A stretch of 64,000 nt of DNA from Thioalkalivibrio nitratireducens DSM 14787 (lineage in GTDB: Bacteria > Pseudomonadota > Gammaproteobacteria > Ectothiorhodospirales > Ectothiorhodospiraceae), in assembly GCF_000321415.2 (NCBI RefSeq), contig NC_019902.2:3286001-3350000 (forward strand), given 5' to 3'. The notes beneath the pieces were generated by a model. That model was given only the letters and a program-made list of their open reading frames with translations. It searched no databases and was not told where the DNA came from. Positions within the stretch are counted from its first letter, which is position 1. The number at the start of each line of letters is the position of its first letter. This document shows, piece after piece, positions 49,980 through 61,121 of the stretch. The translations under genes and the position numbers were made by a program.

Positions 49980-50654
49980 TCAGCGAGCTGCGCTGAGGGC
50001 GCGCACGCGCTCGTCGGCTGCGGCGATCTGGCTGCGGGTCAAACGCTGGCGGGCCTCGGCCATGCGTTCCTCGTTGCGTGCGAGCCCGTACCAGAGGTAG
50101 GCCTCCTCGGCGTCCCTGTCCACACCGCGCCCGACCAGGTACAGATCGCCCAGGCGGGTCTGCGCCTGCGGCTCACCCTGTTCCGCGGCCGCCCGATACC
50201 AGCGCACCGCGGCGCGTAGATCCGGGCGGACCCCGCGCCCGTACTCGTAGGCCTGGCCCACGGAATACTGCGCATCCTGGTTCCCGAGCTCCGCTGCGAG
50301 GCGGTAATGCTCGAGGCTCTTCTGCGGGTTGGCTTCGACACCCACGCCCACCGCGTACATGTAGCCGAGATAATGATGCGCGCTTGCATGGTTACGGTCG
50401 GCGGCACGCTGGAACCAGTGCACAGCTTTCGCGCGATCCTGGGCCGTCCCTCGTCCCAGGTAGTTGGCCACGCCGACATCGTACTTGGCCTCGACCTCGC
50501 CCTTCGACGCAGCCCCCTCGCGGATTTCGTACCAGATGCGCAGCAGCTCCTGCTGCCGCTCCTCCGCACTGGGTGCCTGCGCAAGCACCGGCGAAGCGAA
50601 GCCGATGGCGAGGAAAAGGGCCAGCGCCAGTATCCCGGGAATCGTATTGCTCAT
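49980..50654 (-). CDS. Periplasmic Sel1-repeat (TPR-like) protein
   Basis: The 224-residue protein has a signal peptide (GILALALFLAIGFASPVLA, then QAPSAEE) and about four Sel1 repeats, each with the A-x2-x-Y-L-G-x-G pattern: YLGRGTAQDRAKAVHWFQ, YAVGVGVEANPQKSLEHY, YEYGRGVRPDLRAAVRWY, YLVGRGVDRDAEEAYLWY. Sel1 proteins scaffold protein-protein contacts, often in envelope stress or cell-wall complexes. An AAGG Shine-Dalgarno supports the ATG at 50654. Confidence 0.88.
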   Translation of the reverse strand: MSNTIPGILALALFLAIGFASPVLAQAPSAEERQQELLRIWYEIREGAASKGEVEAKYDVGVANYLGRGTAQDRAKAVHWFQRAADRNHASAHHYLGYMYAVGVGVEANPQKSLEHYRLAAELGNQDAQYSVGQAYEYGRGVRPDLRAAVRWYRAAAEQGEPQAQTRLGDLYLVGRGVDRDAEEAYLWYGLARNEERMAEARQRLTRSQIAAADERVRALSAAR

Positions 50655-50842
50655 GCCTGCACCTTCCTGAATGTCGTTCTGGATTCGTTCACCAACCCAC
50701 TGACTGATCGGCAAAGACTAGCCGCAAACCGGGCCGACCGCAAAGCCATCATCCGGCTCGGGTGCAGCGCTGCCGGGACAACCCCGCACCCGGATCCACT
50801 CAGGACCTGGGCCCACGCTCCCACCACGGCAGGGGGATCCGT

Positions 50843-51310
50843 TCAAGGCACCGTCCGCAACGAGAACACCCAGGCAGCCTCGCGGCCCTGTTCCCCAGGA
50901 TAATAGCGGGGACGCGTGCCAATGTGTGCGAAACCTTCGGAACGATACAGTGCTACGGCCGCCACGTTGGACGGACGCACCTCGAGGAACACGGTCTCGC
51001 CCCCCCGGCGCCGCACGTCGGCGATCAAGCGCCGCAACAGGAAGCGGCCCAACCCCTGGCGCTGCCGGCGCACGTCGACCGACAGGTTCAGCAGGTGTGC
51101 CTCGCCGGCCGCCAGCGTCAGCACCGCATGCCCTACCAGGTCGCGATCGAGTTCCAGTACCCGACAGTCGTAGCCGACACGCAGGCAATCGCGGAAGATG
51201 CCCTCAGTCCAGGGAAACGGGTAAGCACGACGCTCGATCTCCATGACCCGGTCGACATCTTCGGGCCGCATCGGGCGCACCACAGGCTGGGGTTCGACGC
51301 GCGCGTTCAT
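50843..51310 (-). CDS. rimI: Ribosomal protein S18-alanine N-acetyltransferase
   Basis: The 155-residue GNAT protein shows YPFPWTEGIFRDCL at the start, LLNLSVDVRRQRQGLGRFLL (acetyl-CoA loop RQRQGLG) and FLEVRPSNVAAVALYRSEGF in parts, the RimI signature. It acetylates the N-terminus of S18. The ATG at 51310 begins the conserved part. It follows the uracil-DNA glycosylase gene by 64 bp on the same strand. Confidence 0.93.
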   Translation of the reverse strand: MNARVEPQPVVRPMRPEDVDRVMEIERRAYPFPWTEGIFRDCLRVGYDCRVLELDRDLVGHAVLTLAAGEAHLLNLSVDVRRQRQGLGRFLLRRLIADVRRRGGETVFLEVRPSNVAAVALYRSEGFAHIGTRPRYYPGEQGREAAWVFSLRTVP

Positions 51311-51374
51311 CGCCCGACGGTTTCCACGCTCCCCGGGCCACAACAGCCAGCGCGCAGGCGAGAGTCGGCAATGC

Positions 51375-52190
51375 TCAGCCTGCAGCCAGACATGCCCGGG
51401 CACGCAGCAGATCCTGCCAGGCCCTGGCCTTCTCGGTCGGCGAACGCAGCAGGTAGGCAGGATGATAGGTCACCACCAGCGGTACACCCCGATACTGCAG
51501 ATCGCGACCGCGCAGCCGGCCCAGTGGCGCATCGGTATCCAGCAATGCCTGCGCCGGCACCCGGCCGACGGCGACGATCACCCGCGGGCGGATCAGTTCG
51601 ATCTGCCGGTCCAGGTATCCCCGGCAGGCGGCAGCCTCCTCAGTCTTCGGATCGCGGTTTCCCGGCGGGCGGCACTTCAGGATGTTGGCAATATAGACGT
51701 TCTCGCCCCGGCGCAGCCCCAGCGCGGCCAGCATGTTGTCGAGCAGCAGCCCCGCGCGTCCCACGAAGGGCTCCCCGCAGCGGTCCTCCTCGGCCCCGGG
51801 TGCCTCGCCGATGAACAGCCAGTCGGCGTCCGGGTCGCCCACGCCGAACACGGTCTGCGTGCGCCGCGCCGCCAGTTCCGCGCAGGCCGCGCATTCCGCG
51901 ACCCGCGCGCGCAGAGCCTCCCAGTCCAGCTGTGCCACGGGCGGCACGGTTTCGGCCGAAGGAGACACTGGCACCGGGGAGACCGGCGAGCGTGGCGCCG
52001 GTTCCCTCCTGGTGTCTGCCGCGGGCGGTTCCGGCGGCGCCACCGCCTGCCGCGGCATCGCGTTGCCGCGCTCATTCGCAGGGTCGGTGTCGGCGCCCGG
52101 TGCCGGCGGCGGGACCGGGCGCTCGCGCGGCACCCAGACGGGGATCCCCAGCTCCTGCAGAACCTCGCGCTGTCGCCGGCTCAGCGGCAT
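51375..52190 (-). CDS. Uracil-DNA glycosylase, family 4 (Fe-S type)
   Basis: The 271-residue protein has a Pro/Ala-rich N-terminal region (about 1-85) and a UdgA-like catalytic domain with motif [21 protein letters not shown] in parts (GEAPGAEED), PPGNRDPK and motif [11 protein letters not shown]. Cysteines in AECAACAEL and in the later KCRPP and AAACRGY segments suit the 4Fe-4S cluster of the family. It removes uracil from DNA. It sits 11 bp after leuA and precedes rimI. Confidence 0.93.
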   Translation of the reverse strand: MPLSRRQREVLQELGIPVWVPRERPVPPPAPGADTDPANERGNAMPRQAVAPPEPPAADTRREPAPRSPVSPVPVSPSAETVPPVAQLDWEALRARVAECAACAELAARRTQTVFGVGDPDADWLFIGEAPGAEEDRCGEPFVGRAGLLLDNMLAALGLRRGENVYIANILKCRPPGNRDPKTEEAAACRGYLDRQIELIRPRVIVAVGRVPAQALLDTDAPLGRLRGRDLQYRGVPLVVTYHPAYLLRSPTEKARAWQDLLRARACLAAG

Positions 52191-52201
52191 CCGGTCAGGT
52201 C

Positions 52202-53743
52202 CTAGACGCCGTCGTGCTGGGGATGCGCCCGCTCGGCCGGCACGGTCAGCCGGTTCAACGCGTGCAGGTAGGCCTTCACCGACGCGATCACAATGTCTGT
52301 ATCCGCCCCCAGCCCGTTCACGATGCGCCCGGCCCGGGACAGGCGCACGGTGACTTCGCCCTGCGCGTCGGTGCCCGAGGTAATGTTGTTCACCGAGTAG
52401 AGCAGCAACTCGGTGCCGCTGTTCACGATCGACTCCACCGCCTGGAACGACGCGTCGACCGGGCCGCTGCCTTCCGCAGCCCCGGACCGCAGCTGATCGT
52501 CGATCTCGAGTTGAATCTCGGCGCGCGGGGTGACGCCCGTTTCGGAACAGACGTGCAGCGAGCGCAGGCGGTAGCGGTCGGATTCCTCGGGGGCCGCCTC
52601 CGATACCAGTGCCTGCAAGTCCTCGTCGAAGACCTCGTGCTTCTTGTCCGCCAAATCCTTGAATCGTAAAAAAATATCGTCCAGCTGGGCGCTGTCGAAT
52701 TCGACCCCGAGTTCGAGCAGCCGGGTGCGCAGCGCGTTGCGACCGGAGTGCTTGCCCAACACGATCCGGTTCGCGCTCCAGCCCACGTCCTCGGCACGCA
52801 TGATCTCGTAGGTATCGCGGTGCTTCAGCACACCGTCCTGGTGGATGCCGGATTCGTGCGCGAAAGCGTTCGCACCGACGATCGCCTTGTTCGGCTGCAC
52901 TGGAAAGCCGGTCACGTTGGACACCAGCCGCGAGCAGGGCACGATCTGCGTGGCGTCGATGCGGGTCTCGACCGGGAAAATGTCCTGCCGCGTGCGCACC
53001 GCCATCACGATCTCCTCCAGCGACGCATTGCCCGCGCGTTCACCCAGGGCGTTGATCGTGCACTCGACCTGGCGCGCGCCGTTCAGCACCGCAGCCAAGG
53101 AGTTGGCGACCGCCAGCCCGAGGTCGTTGTGGCAGTGCACCGAGAACACCGCCTTGTCCGAATTCGGAACACGTTCCAGCAGGGTCGCAATGGTCGCCCC
53201 GAACTGTTGCGGAATCGCATAGCCCACCGTGTCCGGGATGTTGATCGTGCGCGCGCCCGCGTCGATCGCCGCCTCGATCACCCGGCACAGAAAATCGATC
53301 TCGGAACGGCCGGCGTCCTCGGCCGAGAATTCGACGTCGTCGGTGTAGTTGCGCGCGTGGCGCACCGCGGCGATCGCGTGCTCGATGACCTGTTCCGGGG
53401 TCATGCGCAGCTTGTGCTGCATATGGATCGAGCTGGTCGCGATGAAGGTGTGGATGCGCGGAGCGGCCGCGTCCTTCAACGCCTCGGCGGCGCGATCGAT
53501 GTCCGGGGCGCGGGCACGCGTCAGCCCGCAAACGCGGCTGTCCTTCACCGCGCGCGCGACCGCACGCACCGCCTCGAAGTCGCCGGGGCTTGCGGCCGGG
53601 AAACCGGCCTCGATCACGTCCACCCGGAGCTTCTCGAGCAAGTGTGCGATGCGCAGCTTCTCCTCGCGCGTCATCGACGCGCCGGGGCTTTGTTCGCCGT
53701 CACGCAGGGTGGTATCGAAGATGATCAGTCGGTCTTGGGTCAT
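52202..53743 (-). CDS. leuA: 2-isopropylmalate synthase
   Basis: The 513-residue protein has the HMGL-like TIM barrel ([17 protein letters not shown], then ETRIDAT and [15 protein letters not shown] metal ligands, HESGIHQDG) and the C-terminal leucine-binding regulatory domain. It performs the first committed step of leucine synthesis and is expected to be inhibited by leucine. It is the last leucine/valine gene of the ilv-psd-pss-leu series but is separated from pssA by 470 bp of repeats. Confidence 0.97.
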   Translation of the reverse strand: MTQDRLIIFDTTLRDGEQSPGASMTREEKLRIAHLLEKLRVDVIEAGFPAASPGDFEAVRAVARAVKDSRVCGLTRARAPDIDRAAEALKDAAAPRIHTFIATSSIHMQHKLRMTPEQVIEHAIAAVRHARNYTDDVEFSAEDAGRSEIDFLCRVIEAAIDAGARTINIPDTVGYAIPQQFGATIATLLERVPNSDKAVFSVHCHNDLGLAVANSLAAVLNGARQVECTINALGERAGNASLEEIVMAVRTRQDIFPVETRIDATQIVPCSRLVSNVTGFPVQPNKAIVGANAFAHESGIHQDGVLKHRDTYEIMRAEDVGWSANRIVLGKHSGRNALRTRLLELGVEFDSAQLDDIFLRFKDLADKKHEVFDEDLQALVSEAAPEESDRYRLRSLHVCSETGVTPRAEIQLEIDDQLRSGAAEGSGPVDASFQAVESIVNSGTELLLYSVNNITSGTDAQGEVTVRLSRAGRIVNGLGADTDIVIASVKAYLHALNRLTVPAERAHPQHDGV

Positions 53744-53788
53744 GTCTCGCTATTCCGCCACTCGAGGGATCGTTTCCACACCCGCGTA

Positions 53789-53963
53789 GCTTAACGTGAA
53801 AATACAACCACGGAAGGCACGGACAAGGGCCGAAGGCGTTCTTTGCCACGGATGCACACGGATGTTTCTTGGTTGAAACCCTATCCGTGCTCATCCGTGT
53901 GCATCCGTGGCTAACCTTTTTCATCGTTCGGGGTGGCCCGGAGCCATGCCAGCTAGCGTGAAA
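53789..53963. repeat. Composite repeat with 'TAGCGTGAAA' direct ends and CACGGA units
   Basis: The tract begins near GCTTAACGTGAAAAT and ends near CTAGCGTGAAAG. Between lie CACGGAAGGCACGGACAAGG and an inverted pair CACGGATGCACACGGAT / ATCCGTGTGCATCCGTG, then TTTCATCG...GGGTGGCC. Blocks of it recur in opposite orientation at 63768-63949. Confidence 0.8.
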
Positions 53964-53994
53964 GTCACGGCCTGTCTCGTGTCCCTGGCGACCC

Positions 53995-54107
53995 GTAGGG
54001 CGGAATAGCGCAGCGTCATCCGCCGCTCGGCGTTCGCGCATCCCCGGCGCCCGCGGCACCCCAGGCGCCGGCTGGCGGATGACGGCCTTCGGCCTCTTCC
54101 GCCCTAC
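53995..54107. repeat. 113-bp REP/MITE-like element with 10-bp inverted ends
   Basis: The ends GTAGGGCGGA and TCCGCCCTAC are perfect inverted repeats. Inner blocks GCGTCATCCGCC and GGCGGATGACGGCC are also inverted. It resembles the common proteobacterial repeat 'GTAGGGTGGATTAGCG...TCCACCCTAC'. A second, degenerate copy lies at 56905-57013. Confidence 0.8.
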
Positions 54108-54215
54108 GCCTCTTTCAGCATCGGGGGTGGCCACACGGACCGAGTGTCGGACACTGCCCCGGTCGGGTTCGCGGCCGACGTCCTGCCCGCCGGGGCCGGG
54201 GCGCTGACGCACGGC

Positions 54216-54983
54216 TCAGGACGACTTGCGGCTGCGGTGGCGCCGCCAGCGCTCCAAGGTGAGCAGCGGCCCCGACAATGCGTACAGCGTAAAGCCCGCG
54301 AGCAATACCTTCGGCGGGTCCAGCGCAGCCAGCATCAGCACGCCGACCACGGCGAGCATCACGAAGAACGGCACCCGGTGGCGGAAGTCCATGTCCTTGA
54401 AACTGAAATAGGCCAGGTTGCTGACCATCAGTACACCGGCCAGCACCGCCACCAGCAGCGCCAGCGCCATCAGCACCGCCGGATTTTCGGCGAACGCCCC
54501 CATGTCCTCGATCACCCAGACCGTACCGACCACGAAGGCCGCACTCGCCGGGCTCGGCAGCCCCTGGAAGAAACGCTTGTCGGCGACCGCGAGACGGCTG
54601 TTGAACCGTGCAAGCCTGAGCGCGGCGGCCGTGGCGTAGAAGAACGCCGCGACCCAGCCCAGATTCCCGAGTTCGTGCAACTGCCAGAGGTAGACGACCA
54701 GCGCCGGAGCGAGACCGAACGCGACCAGGTCCGACAGCGAGTCGTACTGGGCACCGAATTCGCTCTGGGTGTTGGTCAGCCGTGCCACCCGTCCGTCGAG
54801 CCCGTCCAGCACCATCGCGACGTAGACGGCGATCGCCGCGGTCATGAAGTCGCCGTTGATCGCCGAGACGATCGCGAAAAACCCGGAGAAAAGCACCCCG
54901 GTGGTGAACAGGTTGGGCAGCAGGAAGACCCCGCGCCGACGCCGCGCGTCGGATTCCGGTCCGCCAGGCAACTCGGCGCTCAT
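54216..54983 (-). CDS. pssA: CDP-diacylglycerol-serine O-phosphatidyltransferase
   Basis: The 255-residue membrane protein shows the CDP-alcohol transferase motif DGLDGRVARLTNTQSEFGAQ followed by YDSLSD (DG-x2-AR-x8-G-x3-D-x3-D) and about eight transmembrane helices. It makes phosphatidylserine from CDP-diacylglycerol and serine; this is the membrane type, unlike the PLD-like enzyme of Escherichia coli. Its start overlaps the psd stop (ATGA), so precursor and decarboxylase are coupled. Confidence 0.95.
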   Translation of the reverse strand: MSAELPGGPESDARRRRGVFLLPNLFTTGVLFSGFFAIVSAINGDFMTAAIAVYVAMVLDGLDGRVARLTNTQSEFGAQYDSLSDLVAFGLAPALVVYLWQLHELGNLGWVAAFFYATAAALRLARFNSRLAVADKRFFQGLPSPASAAFVVGTVWVIEDMGAFAENPAVLMALALLVAVLAGVLMVSNLAYFSFKDMDFRHRVPFFVMLAVVGVLMLAALDPPKVLLAGFTLYALSGPLLTLERWRRHRSRKSS

Positions 54984-55639
54984 CCGCCGGGTTCCCCGGT
55001 TGGTCGCGCCGCGTGTCCGGGCAGATCACCGATTCGATCCATTCCGGCGAACACGCGTTGCCCGGGCCTCGCCGTCAGCGCCGACTTGGCCGGAACCCAC
55101 AGGGTCACGGTGCTGCCGAATCCCGCGAACCCAAGCCGCTTGCCGCGCCCGATGCGGCTGCCGGTCACCGCGCCGACACGAACGAAGCGCGGCCAGCGGC
55201 GCAGGTCGAACGCCAGCGAAAAGCCTTGCCCCTCGTCGGTCTCGAAGGCAAACCCGAGTTGACCGTTCAGCTGGGGATCGACCGGATCGCCGGTGTCCCT
55301 GCCGGGCCACGCGCGGCGCAGCAGCTTCGCCTCCTGCGGGGCATGCAGATGGTACTCGCCCAACGCCCGCTGGCGGATCACGATCCGCTGCGCCGGCTTG
55401 CCGGTGAACGGATCGGTGCCCTGATCGAGCGACTGCACGACACCGTCCACCGGGGCCACCAGTCCGAGTGCCTGTACCGGCGGATCCCGGCGCACGAAAT
55501 CGCGGAACACCAGCAGCAAGGCCACCGCCAGCGTCACGAGAAACGCCCCGGGCTCGGTGTAGCCGAACAGCAGCGTGATCACCGCAAGCCATGCGGTGCC
55601 GACGACGAACAGCCTTCCTTCGGGCGCTATCGGAAACAT
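54980..55639 (-). CDS. psd: Phosphatidylserine decarboxylase, short (Psd-A) type
   Basis: The 219-residue proenzyme has a hydrophobic N-terminus with two helices, APVDGVV, RQRALGEYHLHAP and the autocleavage site in GFGSTVTLWVP, where family members usually read GS(T/S) with Ser becoming the pyruvoyl group. It converts phosphatidylserine to phosphatidylethanolamine at the membrane. The short length fits the archaeal/alphaproteobacterial-like Psd-A class. ATG at 55639; the longer frame to 55696 adds a basic tail without support. Confidence 0.92.
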   Translation of the reverse strand: MFPIAPEGRLFVVGTAWLAVITLLFGYTEPGAFLVTLAVALLLVFRDFVRRDPPVQALGLVAPVDGVVQSLDQGTDPFTGKPAQRIVIRQRALGEYHLHAPQEAKLLRRAWPGRDTGDPVDPQLNGQLGFAFETDEGQGFSLAFDLRRWPRFVRVGAVTGSRIGRGKRLGFAGFGSTVTLWVPAKSALTARPGQRVFAGMDRIGDLPGHAARPTGEPGG

Positions 55640-55721
55640 CGGAAACTCGGTTCGGATTCGCGGCTGGAAGCGGCGGGAACGGAACCGCCCCGACATGCCG
55701 GGGCGGCCGGGCCGCCGCGGA

Positions 55722-57013
<1,292 letters not shown>

Positions 57014-57042
57014 GCTGCTTTTCCGCCCTGCGCGGCACCCGG

Positions 57043-57537
57043 TTAGAGGTGCAACGCCACCTCGCCGCGGGCGATGCCCATCACGCCCGAGCGCACGACC
57101 TCCATCACCGGAAAACCCTGAAGCGCCTCCAGGAACGAATCCAGCTTGCTCCCGTGGCCAGTGAGTTCGATCACATAGGTTTCCTGCGAGACGTCGATGA
57201 TGCTGCCGCGGAAGATGTCGGTCAGGCGCTTCGCCTCTTCGCGGTCACCGGACTCGGCCACCTTGACCTTCACCATCATCATTTCGCGCTCGATGTGCCG
57301 GTAGGGCGTCAGGTCGATCAGGCGCACCACGTCGATCAGCTTGTTCAGCTGCTTGGTGATCTGCTCGATGATTTCCTCGGAACCGCTGGTCACGATCGTC
57401 ATCCGCGACAGGCTGGGATCGTCGGTGGGGGCGACGGTCAGCGACTCGATGTTGTAGCCGCGGGCCGAGAACAGGCCGGACACGCGCGACAGCGCGCCCG
57501 ATTCGTTCTCGAGTAACAGACTGATGATGTGTCGCAT
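57043..57537 (-). CDS. ilvN: Acetolactate synthase small (regulatory) subunit
   Basis: The 164-residue protein has an ACT domain (MRHIISLLLENESGALSRVS, then GLFSARGYNIESLTVAPT) that binds valine, and a C-terminal IlvH/N domain (REMMMVKV, ETYVIELTGHGSKLDSFLEA). It follows ilvB by 15 bp and controls its activity. Confidence 0.97.
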   Translation of the reverse strand: MRHIISLLLENESGALSRVSGLFSARGYNIESLTVAPTDDPSLSRMTIVTSGSEEIIEQITKQLNKLIDVVRLIDLTPYRHIEREMMMVKVKVAESGDREEAKRLTDIFRGSIIDVSQETYVIELTGHGSKLDSFLEALQGFPVMEVVRSGVMGIARGEVALHL

Positions 57538-57552
57538 GCTGGTCCCTTTCCC

Positions 57553-59271
57553 CTACACCAGGATCATTTCGTTCTGGCCGGCGCCCGCCGGAATCATTGG
57601 GTAGACGTTCTCGGATTGGTCGGTGATGAAGTCCAGAAACACCAGCCGGTCCTTCATCGCCAGCGCCTCGCGCAATGCCCCCTCGACGTCGCCCGGCTGT
57701 TCGATGCGCATGCCGACATGCCCGTAGCTCTCGGCGAGCTTCACGAAATCGGGCAGCGCGTCCATGTACGACATCGCATAGCGGCCCTGGTAGAAGAACT
57801 CCTGCCATTGCCGCACCATGCCCAGGTAGCGGTTGTTCAGGTTCACGATCTTGATCGGCAGCTGGTACTGCAGGCAGGTCGACAGTTCCTGGATGCACAT
57901 CTGGATGCTGGCCTCGCCGGTGATGCAGGCAACCGTCGCGTCGGGGTTCGCAAACTGCGCGCCCATCGCGAACGGCAGACCGACACCCATGGTCCCGAGC
58001 CCGCCGGAGTTGATCCAGCGATTCGGCTTGTCGAAGCGGTAGAACTGCGCTGCCCACATCTGGTGCTGGCCGACGTCCGAGGTCACGATCGCGTCGCCGC
58101 CGGTCAGTTCCCAGAGCTTCTGCACGACCAACTGCGGCTTGATGATCGGCGAGGCTCGGTCGAACTTCAGGCAGTCCTTCGCCCGCCATTCCTCGATCTG
58201 GCGCCACCAGGCCGCCAGATCCTCCGCGTCGGGCTCGCGGTTCATCGACTCCAGTTCCCGGAGCATCTCGCGCAGCACCGGCTCGACCTGGCCGACGATC
58301 GGCACGTCGACCTTCACGTTCTTCGAGATCGACGCCGGATCGACGTCGATGTGGACGATCTTCGCGTAGGGACAGAACTTCTCGATGTTGCCGGTCACCC
58401 GGTCGTCGAAACGTGCACCGATCGCGATCACGACATCGGCGTAGTGCATCGCCATGTTCGCCTCGTAGGTGCCGTGCATCCCCAGCATCCCGAGGAACAG
58501 CGGATCCGACGCCGGAAAACCGCCCAGGCCCATCAGCGTGTTGGTGATCGGGTAGCCCAGCCGGCGGGTGAACTCGGTCAGTGCGTCGGACGCCTGTCCC
58601 AGGATGATGCCGCCGCCGGTGTAGAGCATCGGCTTCTGCGCCGACAGGATCAGGTCGAGCGCCTTGCGGATCTGGCCGCCGTGCCCACGCGTGGTCGGGT
58701 TATAGGAACGCATCCGAATCTGCTTCGGATACTCGAACACCGCGGTTTGCGCGGTCACGTCCTTCGGGATGTCGACCACCACGGGGCCGGGTCGGCCGGT
58801 CGTCGCGACATAGAACGCCTTCTTGATCGTCGTCGCGAGGTCGTTCACGTCCTTGACCAGGAAATTGTGCTTCACGCAGGGGCGGGTGATGCCGACCGTG
58901 TCGACTTCCTGGAACGCGTCGTTGCCGATCAGGTTGGTCGGCACCTGCCCGGTGAACACGACCAGCGGCACCGAGTCCATGTAGGCGTCGGCGATGCCGG
59001 TCACCGCGTTGGTCGCACCCGGGCCCGAGGTCACCAGCGCGACGCCGCACTGATTCGAGGACTTCGCGTAGCCCTCCGCGGCGTGCACCGCGCCCTGCTC
59101 GTGGCGTACCAGGATGTGCGAAACCTTGTCCTGCCTGTACAGCGCATCGTAGATGTGCAGGACCGCACCGCCCGGGTAACCGAATACGACCTCGACACCC
59201 TCCTCCTGAAGGCAGCGGACAAAGATTTCGGCGCCGGTGATGGCGGTGGGCTTCGCAGAGGTCTCGGACAT
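57553..59271 (-). CDS. ilvB: Acetolactate synthase large subunit
   Basis: The 572-residue ThDP enzyme shows the start segment GYPGGAVLHIYDAL, the catalytic Glu region LVRHEQGAVHAAEGYAK in parts (RHEQGAVHAAEGYA), TSGPGATNAVTGIADAYMDS in parts and the ThDP motif region (GDAIVTSDVGQHQMWAAQF, then LNNRYLGMVRQWQ). It condenses pyruvate to acetolactate. ATG 59271 begins the family match. It is the first gene of the ilvBN-ilvC-psd-pssA-leuA series. Confidence 0.97.
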   Translation of the reverse strand: MSETSAKPTAITGAEIFVRCLQEEGVEVVFGYPGGAVLHIYDALYRQDKVSHILVRHEQGAVHAAEGYAKSSNQCGVALVTSGPGATNAVTGIADAYMDSVPLVVFTGQVPTNLIGNDAFQEVDTVGITRPCVKHNFLVKDVNDLATTIKKAFYVATTGRPGPVVVDIPKDVTAQTAVFEYPKQIRMRSYNPTTRGHGGQIRKALDLILSAQKPMLYTGGGIILGQASDALTEFTRRLGYPITNTLMGLGGFPASDPLFLGMLGMHGTYEANMAMHYADVVIAIGARFDDRVTGNIEKFCPYAKIVHIDVDPASISKNVKVDVPIVGQVEPVLREMLRELESMNREPDAEDLAAWWRQIEEWRAKDCLKFDRASPIIKPQLVVQKLWELTGGDAIVTSDVGQHQMWAAQFYRFDKPNRWINSGGLGTMGVGLPFAMGAQFANPDATVACITGEASIQMCIQELSTCLQYQLPIKIVNLNNRYLGMVRQWQEFFYQGRYAMSYMDALPDFVKLAESYGHVGMRIEQPGDVEGALREALAMKDRLVFLDFITDQSENVYPMIPAGAGQNEMILV

Positions 59272-59370
59272 GGCTTCGATGATTCCTGAGGGGTCAACGG
59301 CGCGATCGTGTTGGAACGCGGACATCGGGTCAAAAATGGCTACACATCGTAATACGAAATGGCTTCACTT

Positions 59371-59384
59371 TCACGGTTCCGTGA
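59371..59384. promoter_or_regulatory. Short palindrome upstream of ilvB
   Basis: TCACGG and CCGTGA flank a 2-base centre about 100 bp upstream of the ilvB start. It may be an operator. I saw no leader peptide rich in branched-chain codons. Confidence 0.3.
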
Positions 59385-59466
59385 TGAACGAATATTGGCC
59401 ATTGCTGAACGACGCTGAGCATAGGCCCGGCGCAGGAGAATGCATTGCGGCGGGTCGTGCTCGGAT

Positions 59467-59492
59467 CCCCTCTCCCGCAGGCGGGAGAGGGG
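59467..59492 (-). terminator. Hairpin after the aldo/keto reductase gene
   Basis: Perfect 12-bp arms CCCCTCTCCCGC/GCGGGAGAGGGG with a 2-base centre lie downstream of the reductase stop. The flanking GCAGAGGTGAGGGTGAGTG matches a repeat commonly fused to such hairpins in proteobacteria. Confidence 0.6.
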
Positions 59493-59559
59493 CAGAGGTG
59501 AGGGTGAGTGCACAACGGCAGGGCACGCATCCCTGCACAGGCTGCCGGATCCACCGGCA

Positions 59560-60723
59560 TCACTCGGCCCTCCGGTACATCCCCAGGTAATCCCTGCGCT
59601 CCAGCAACGGGCGACCCGCGACCGCCAGCAGGTCGTCGAGATGCTCGGGGGCGCTCAGCCCGACCAGCGAAGTGCCAAGCCCCGGCGTCGAGCGGTTGAA
59701 CTGCAGTGCCCTCTGTGCCGGATTGGGATAGTCCGCCAGGCGTTCGGCGACCACGTCGACCGATTGCCGCGCCAGGTGCCCCTTCAGCAGCGTGTGCGAG
59801 GCCATCACGTACACCTCGAGCTGGTGCGCAGCCTGCAGCGGCGACGCCACGTTGCCCTGGCCGGTCGCGGTATTGAAGCGGGCAAACCCCTCCGGCATCA
59901 CTTGGTTGAACGGCAGCATCGCCAGCCTGAAATGGTGCCGCGCGCGCTCGTCGCCGGTCACGGCCCGGGCAGCGCGCTCGGCCAGCGCCTGCATCGAGGT
60001 CAGCGACTGGAACAGCGGCGCGTCGGTCTCCACCCGGAAGCCGTCGAAGGTCGAGATCCCGTAGCCGCGAATGCGGTTCTCGCGCACCGCCCGCTCCAGC
60101 AGCGCAAACACGGGTTCCAGCTTCCGGCTGGTTTCCTCCTTGCCGATCTGCGGGATATGCACCTCGGGCTGGTCGACCAGGAACACGTCCAGGGTCTCGA
60201 CCCCCATCAGGCGGCGCGACAGATCCAGTTGGTGGTCGATGTACTCCGGGGTCAACAGGTGCGCACCCTTCGCGAGGTGCTGCCGGCTCCCGAGCCTCTG
60301 CGCGGCAATCTCGCGCTCGAACCAGCGGTCGAAGTCCGCCGGCGGCCCACCCGGAAACGCCAGGAAACCGCCTTTTCCGATCAGGAACATCGCCTCGCGC
60401 GGCACCCCCGCGTTCAGCGCCACGCGCACTCCCGTGCCAACCGCCGCCAGCGAACGCCCGTAGCGGTAATGGGCCGCGGTATCGATCACGTTGATACCCG
60501 AGCACAGCGCCCGGGCGACGATTGCGGCCATTCGGCCGTCCACCTCGGGCGTGGCCGCGCCGCCAAAGGTACCGACGCCGAGGCTCGACAGGCGCAGCTT
60601 CGATCGGGTGTATTCGCTGTAATGCCCCTCGGCGCCATCCCCGGCCTTGACGTGCCGTTCGGCATAAGCGCGCGTCGCCTTCGCGTTCGCGTAGCCCGGA
60701 ATCCGTGCTCGTTGCGGCTCCAT
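59560..60723 (-). CDS. Aldo/keto reductase family protein
   Basis: The 387-residue protein has an AKR barrel start (LSSLGVGTFGGA), catalytic Asp/Tyr region INVIDTAAHYRYGRSL, and a long insert. The Lys-His pair region reads FLIGKGGF and FLVDQPEVHI. It resembles the larger AKRs with an N-terminal extension (first 45 residues rich in Arg/Ala). Substrate unknown; NADPH use is likely. ATG 60723 is chosen with a GGGG Shine-Dalgarno. Confidence 0.82.
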   Translation of the reverse strand: MEPQRARIPGYANAKATRAYAERHVKAGDGAEGHYSEYTRSKLRLSSLGVGTFGGAATPEVDGRMAAIVARALCSGINVIDTAAHYRYGRSLAAVGTGVRVALNAGVPREAMFLIGKGGFLAFPGGPPADFDRWFEREIAAQRLGSRQHLAKGAHLLTPEYIDHQLDLSRRLMGVETLDVFLVDQPEVHIPQIGKEETSRKLEPVFALLERAVRENRIRGYGISTFDGFRVETDAPLFQSLTSMQALAERAARAVTGDERARHHFRLAMLPFNQVMPEGFARFNTATGQGNVASPLQAAHQLEVYVMASHTLLKGHLARQSVDVVAERLADYPNPAQRALQFNRSTPGLGTSLVGLSAPEHLDDLLAVAGRPLLERRDYLGMYRRAE

Positions 60724-61121
60724 CAGCAACCCCGACTATGGAATCCGCATGCTACGCGACGCAGGGGGCACCGTAAAAATGCGCCCCCTGTTTCAGGGAG
60801 ACCCCCACTACCCGAGACCCGCCCGACAGACCGAAACCGATGTCGTGCTTCGCGAGCCCACGTGCGAACTGCGGTGGGCGCAGGGCAGCCCGAAACGCGA
60901 GGCGGCACGGTGGACCTACTCTTACTGACCCCTGCAACATCCCGATCACGTCGCAGCGGCAGCGAAACGGTGTCCTGCCAGCTCCGCAGCAGCGCCTCGG
61001 GGTGCGGTGCCCCCACTCGGCCCCTCGGAATCCGTGGATGCGTGCAGGATTCCGGTATCCTTGGGATCTTCTCGAACACCTGCCTTGTCACCGCGGATGC
61101 ATGCGCCTGAGGGGAACCGGC
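60724..61121. other. Spacer between divergent reductase and small-protein genes
   Basis: About 400 bp. It has an 8-bp-arm hairpin CAGGGGGC/GCCCCCTG at 60762-60790 but no gene I can support. It should carry promoters for both flanking genes. Confidence 0.4.

Noticed and set aside
59272-59559. Branched-chain attenuator leader before ilvB
   Set aside because: No short ORF rich in Leu/Val/Ile codons followed by a terminator is visible.
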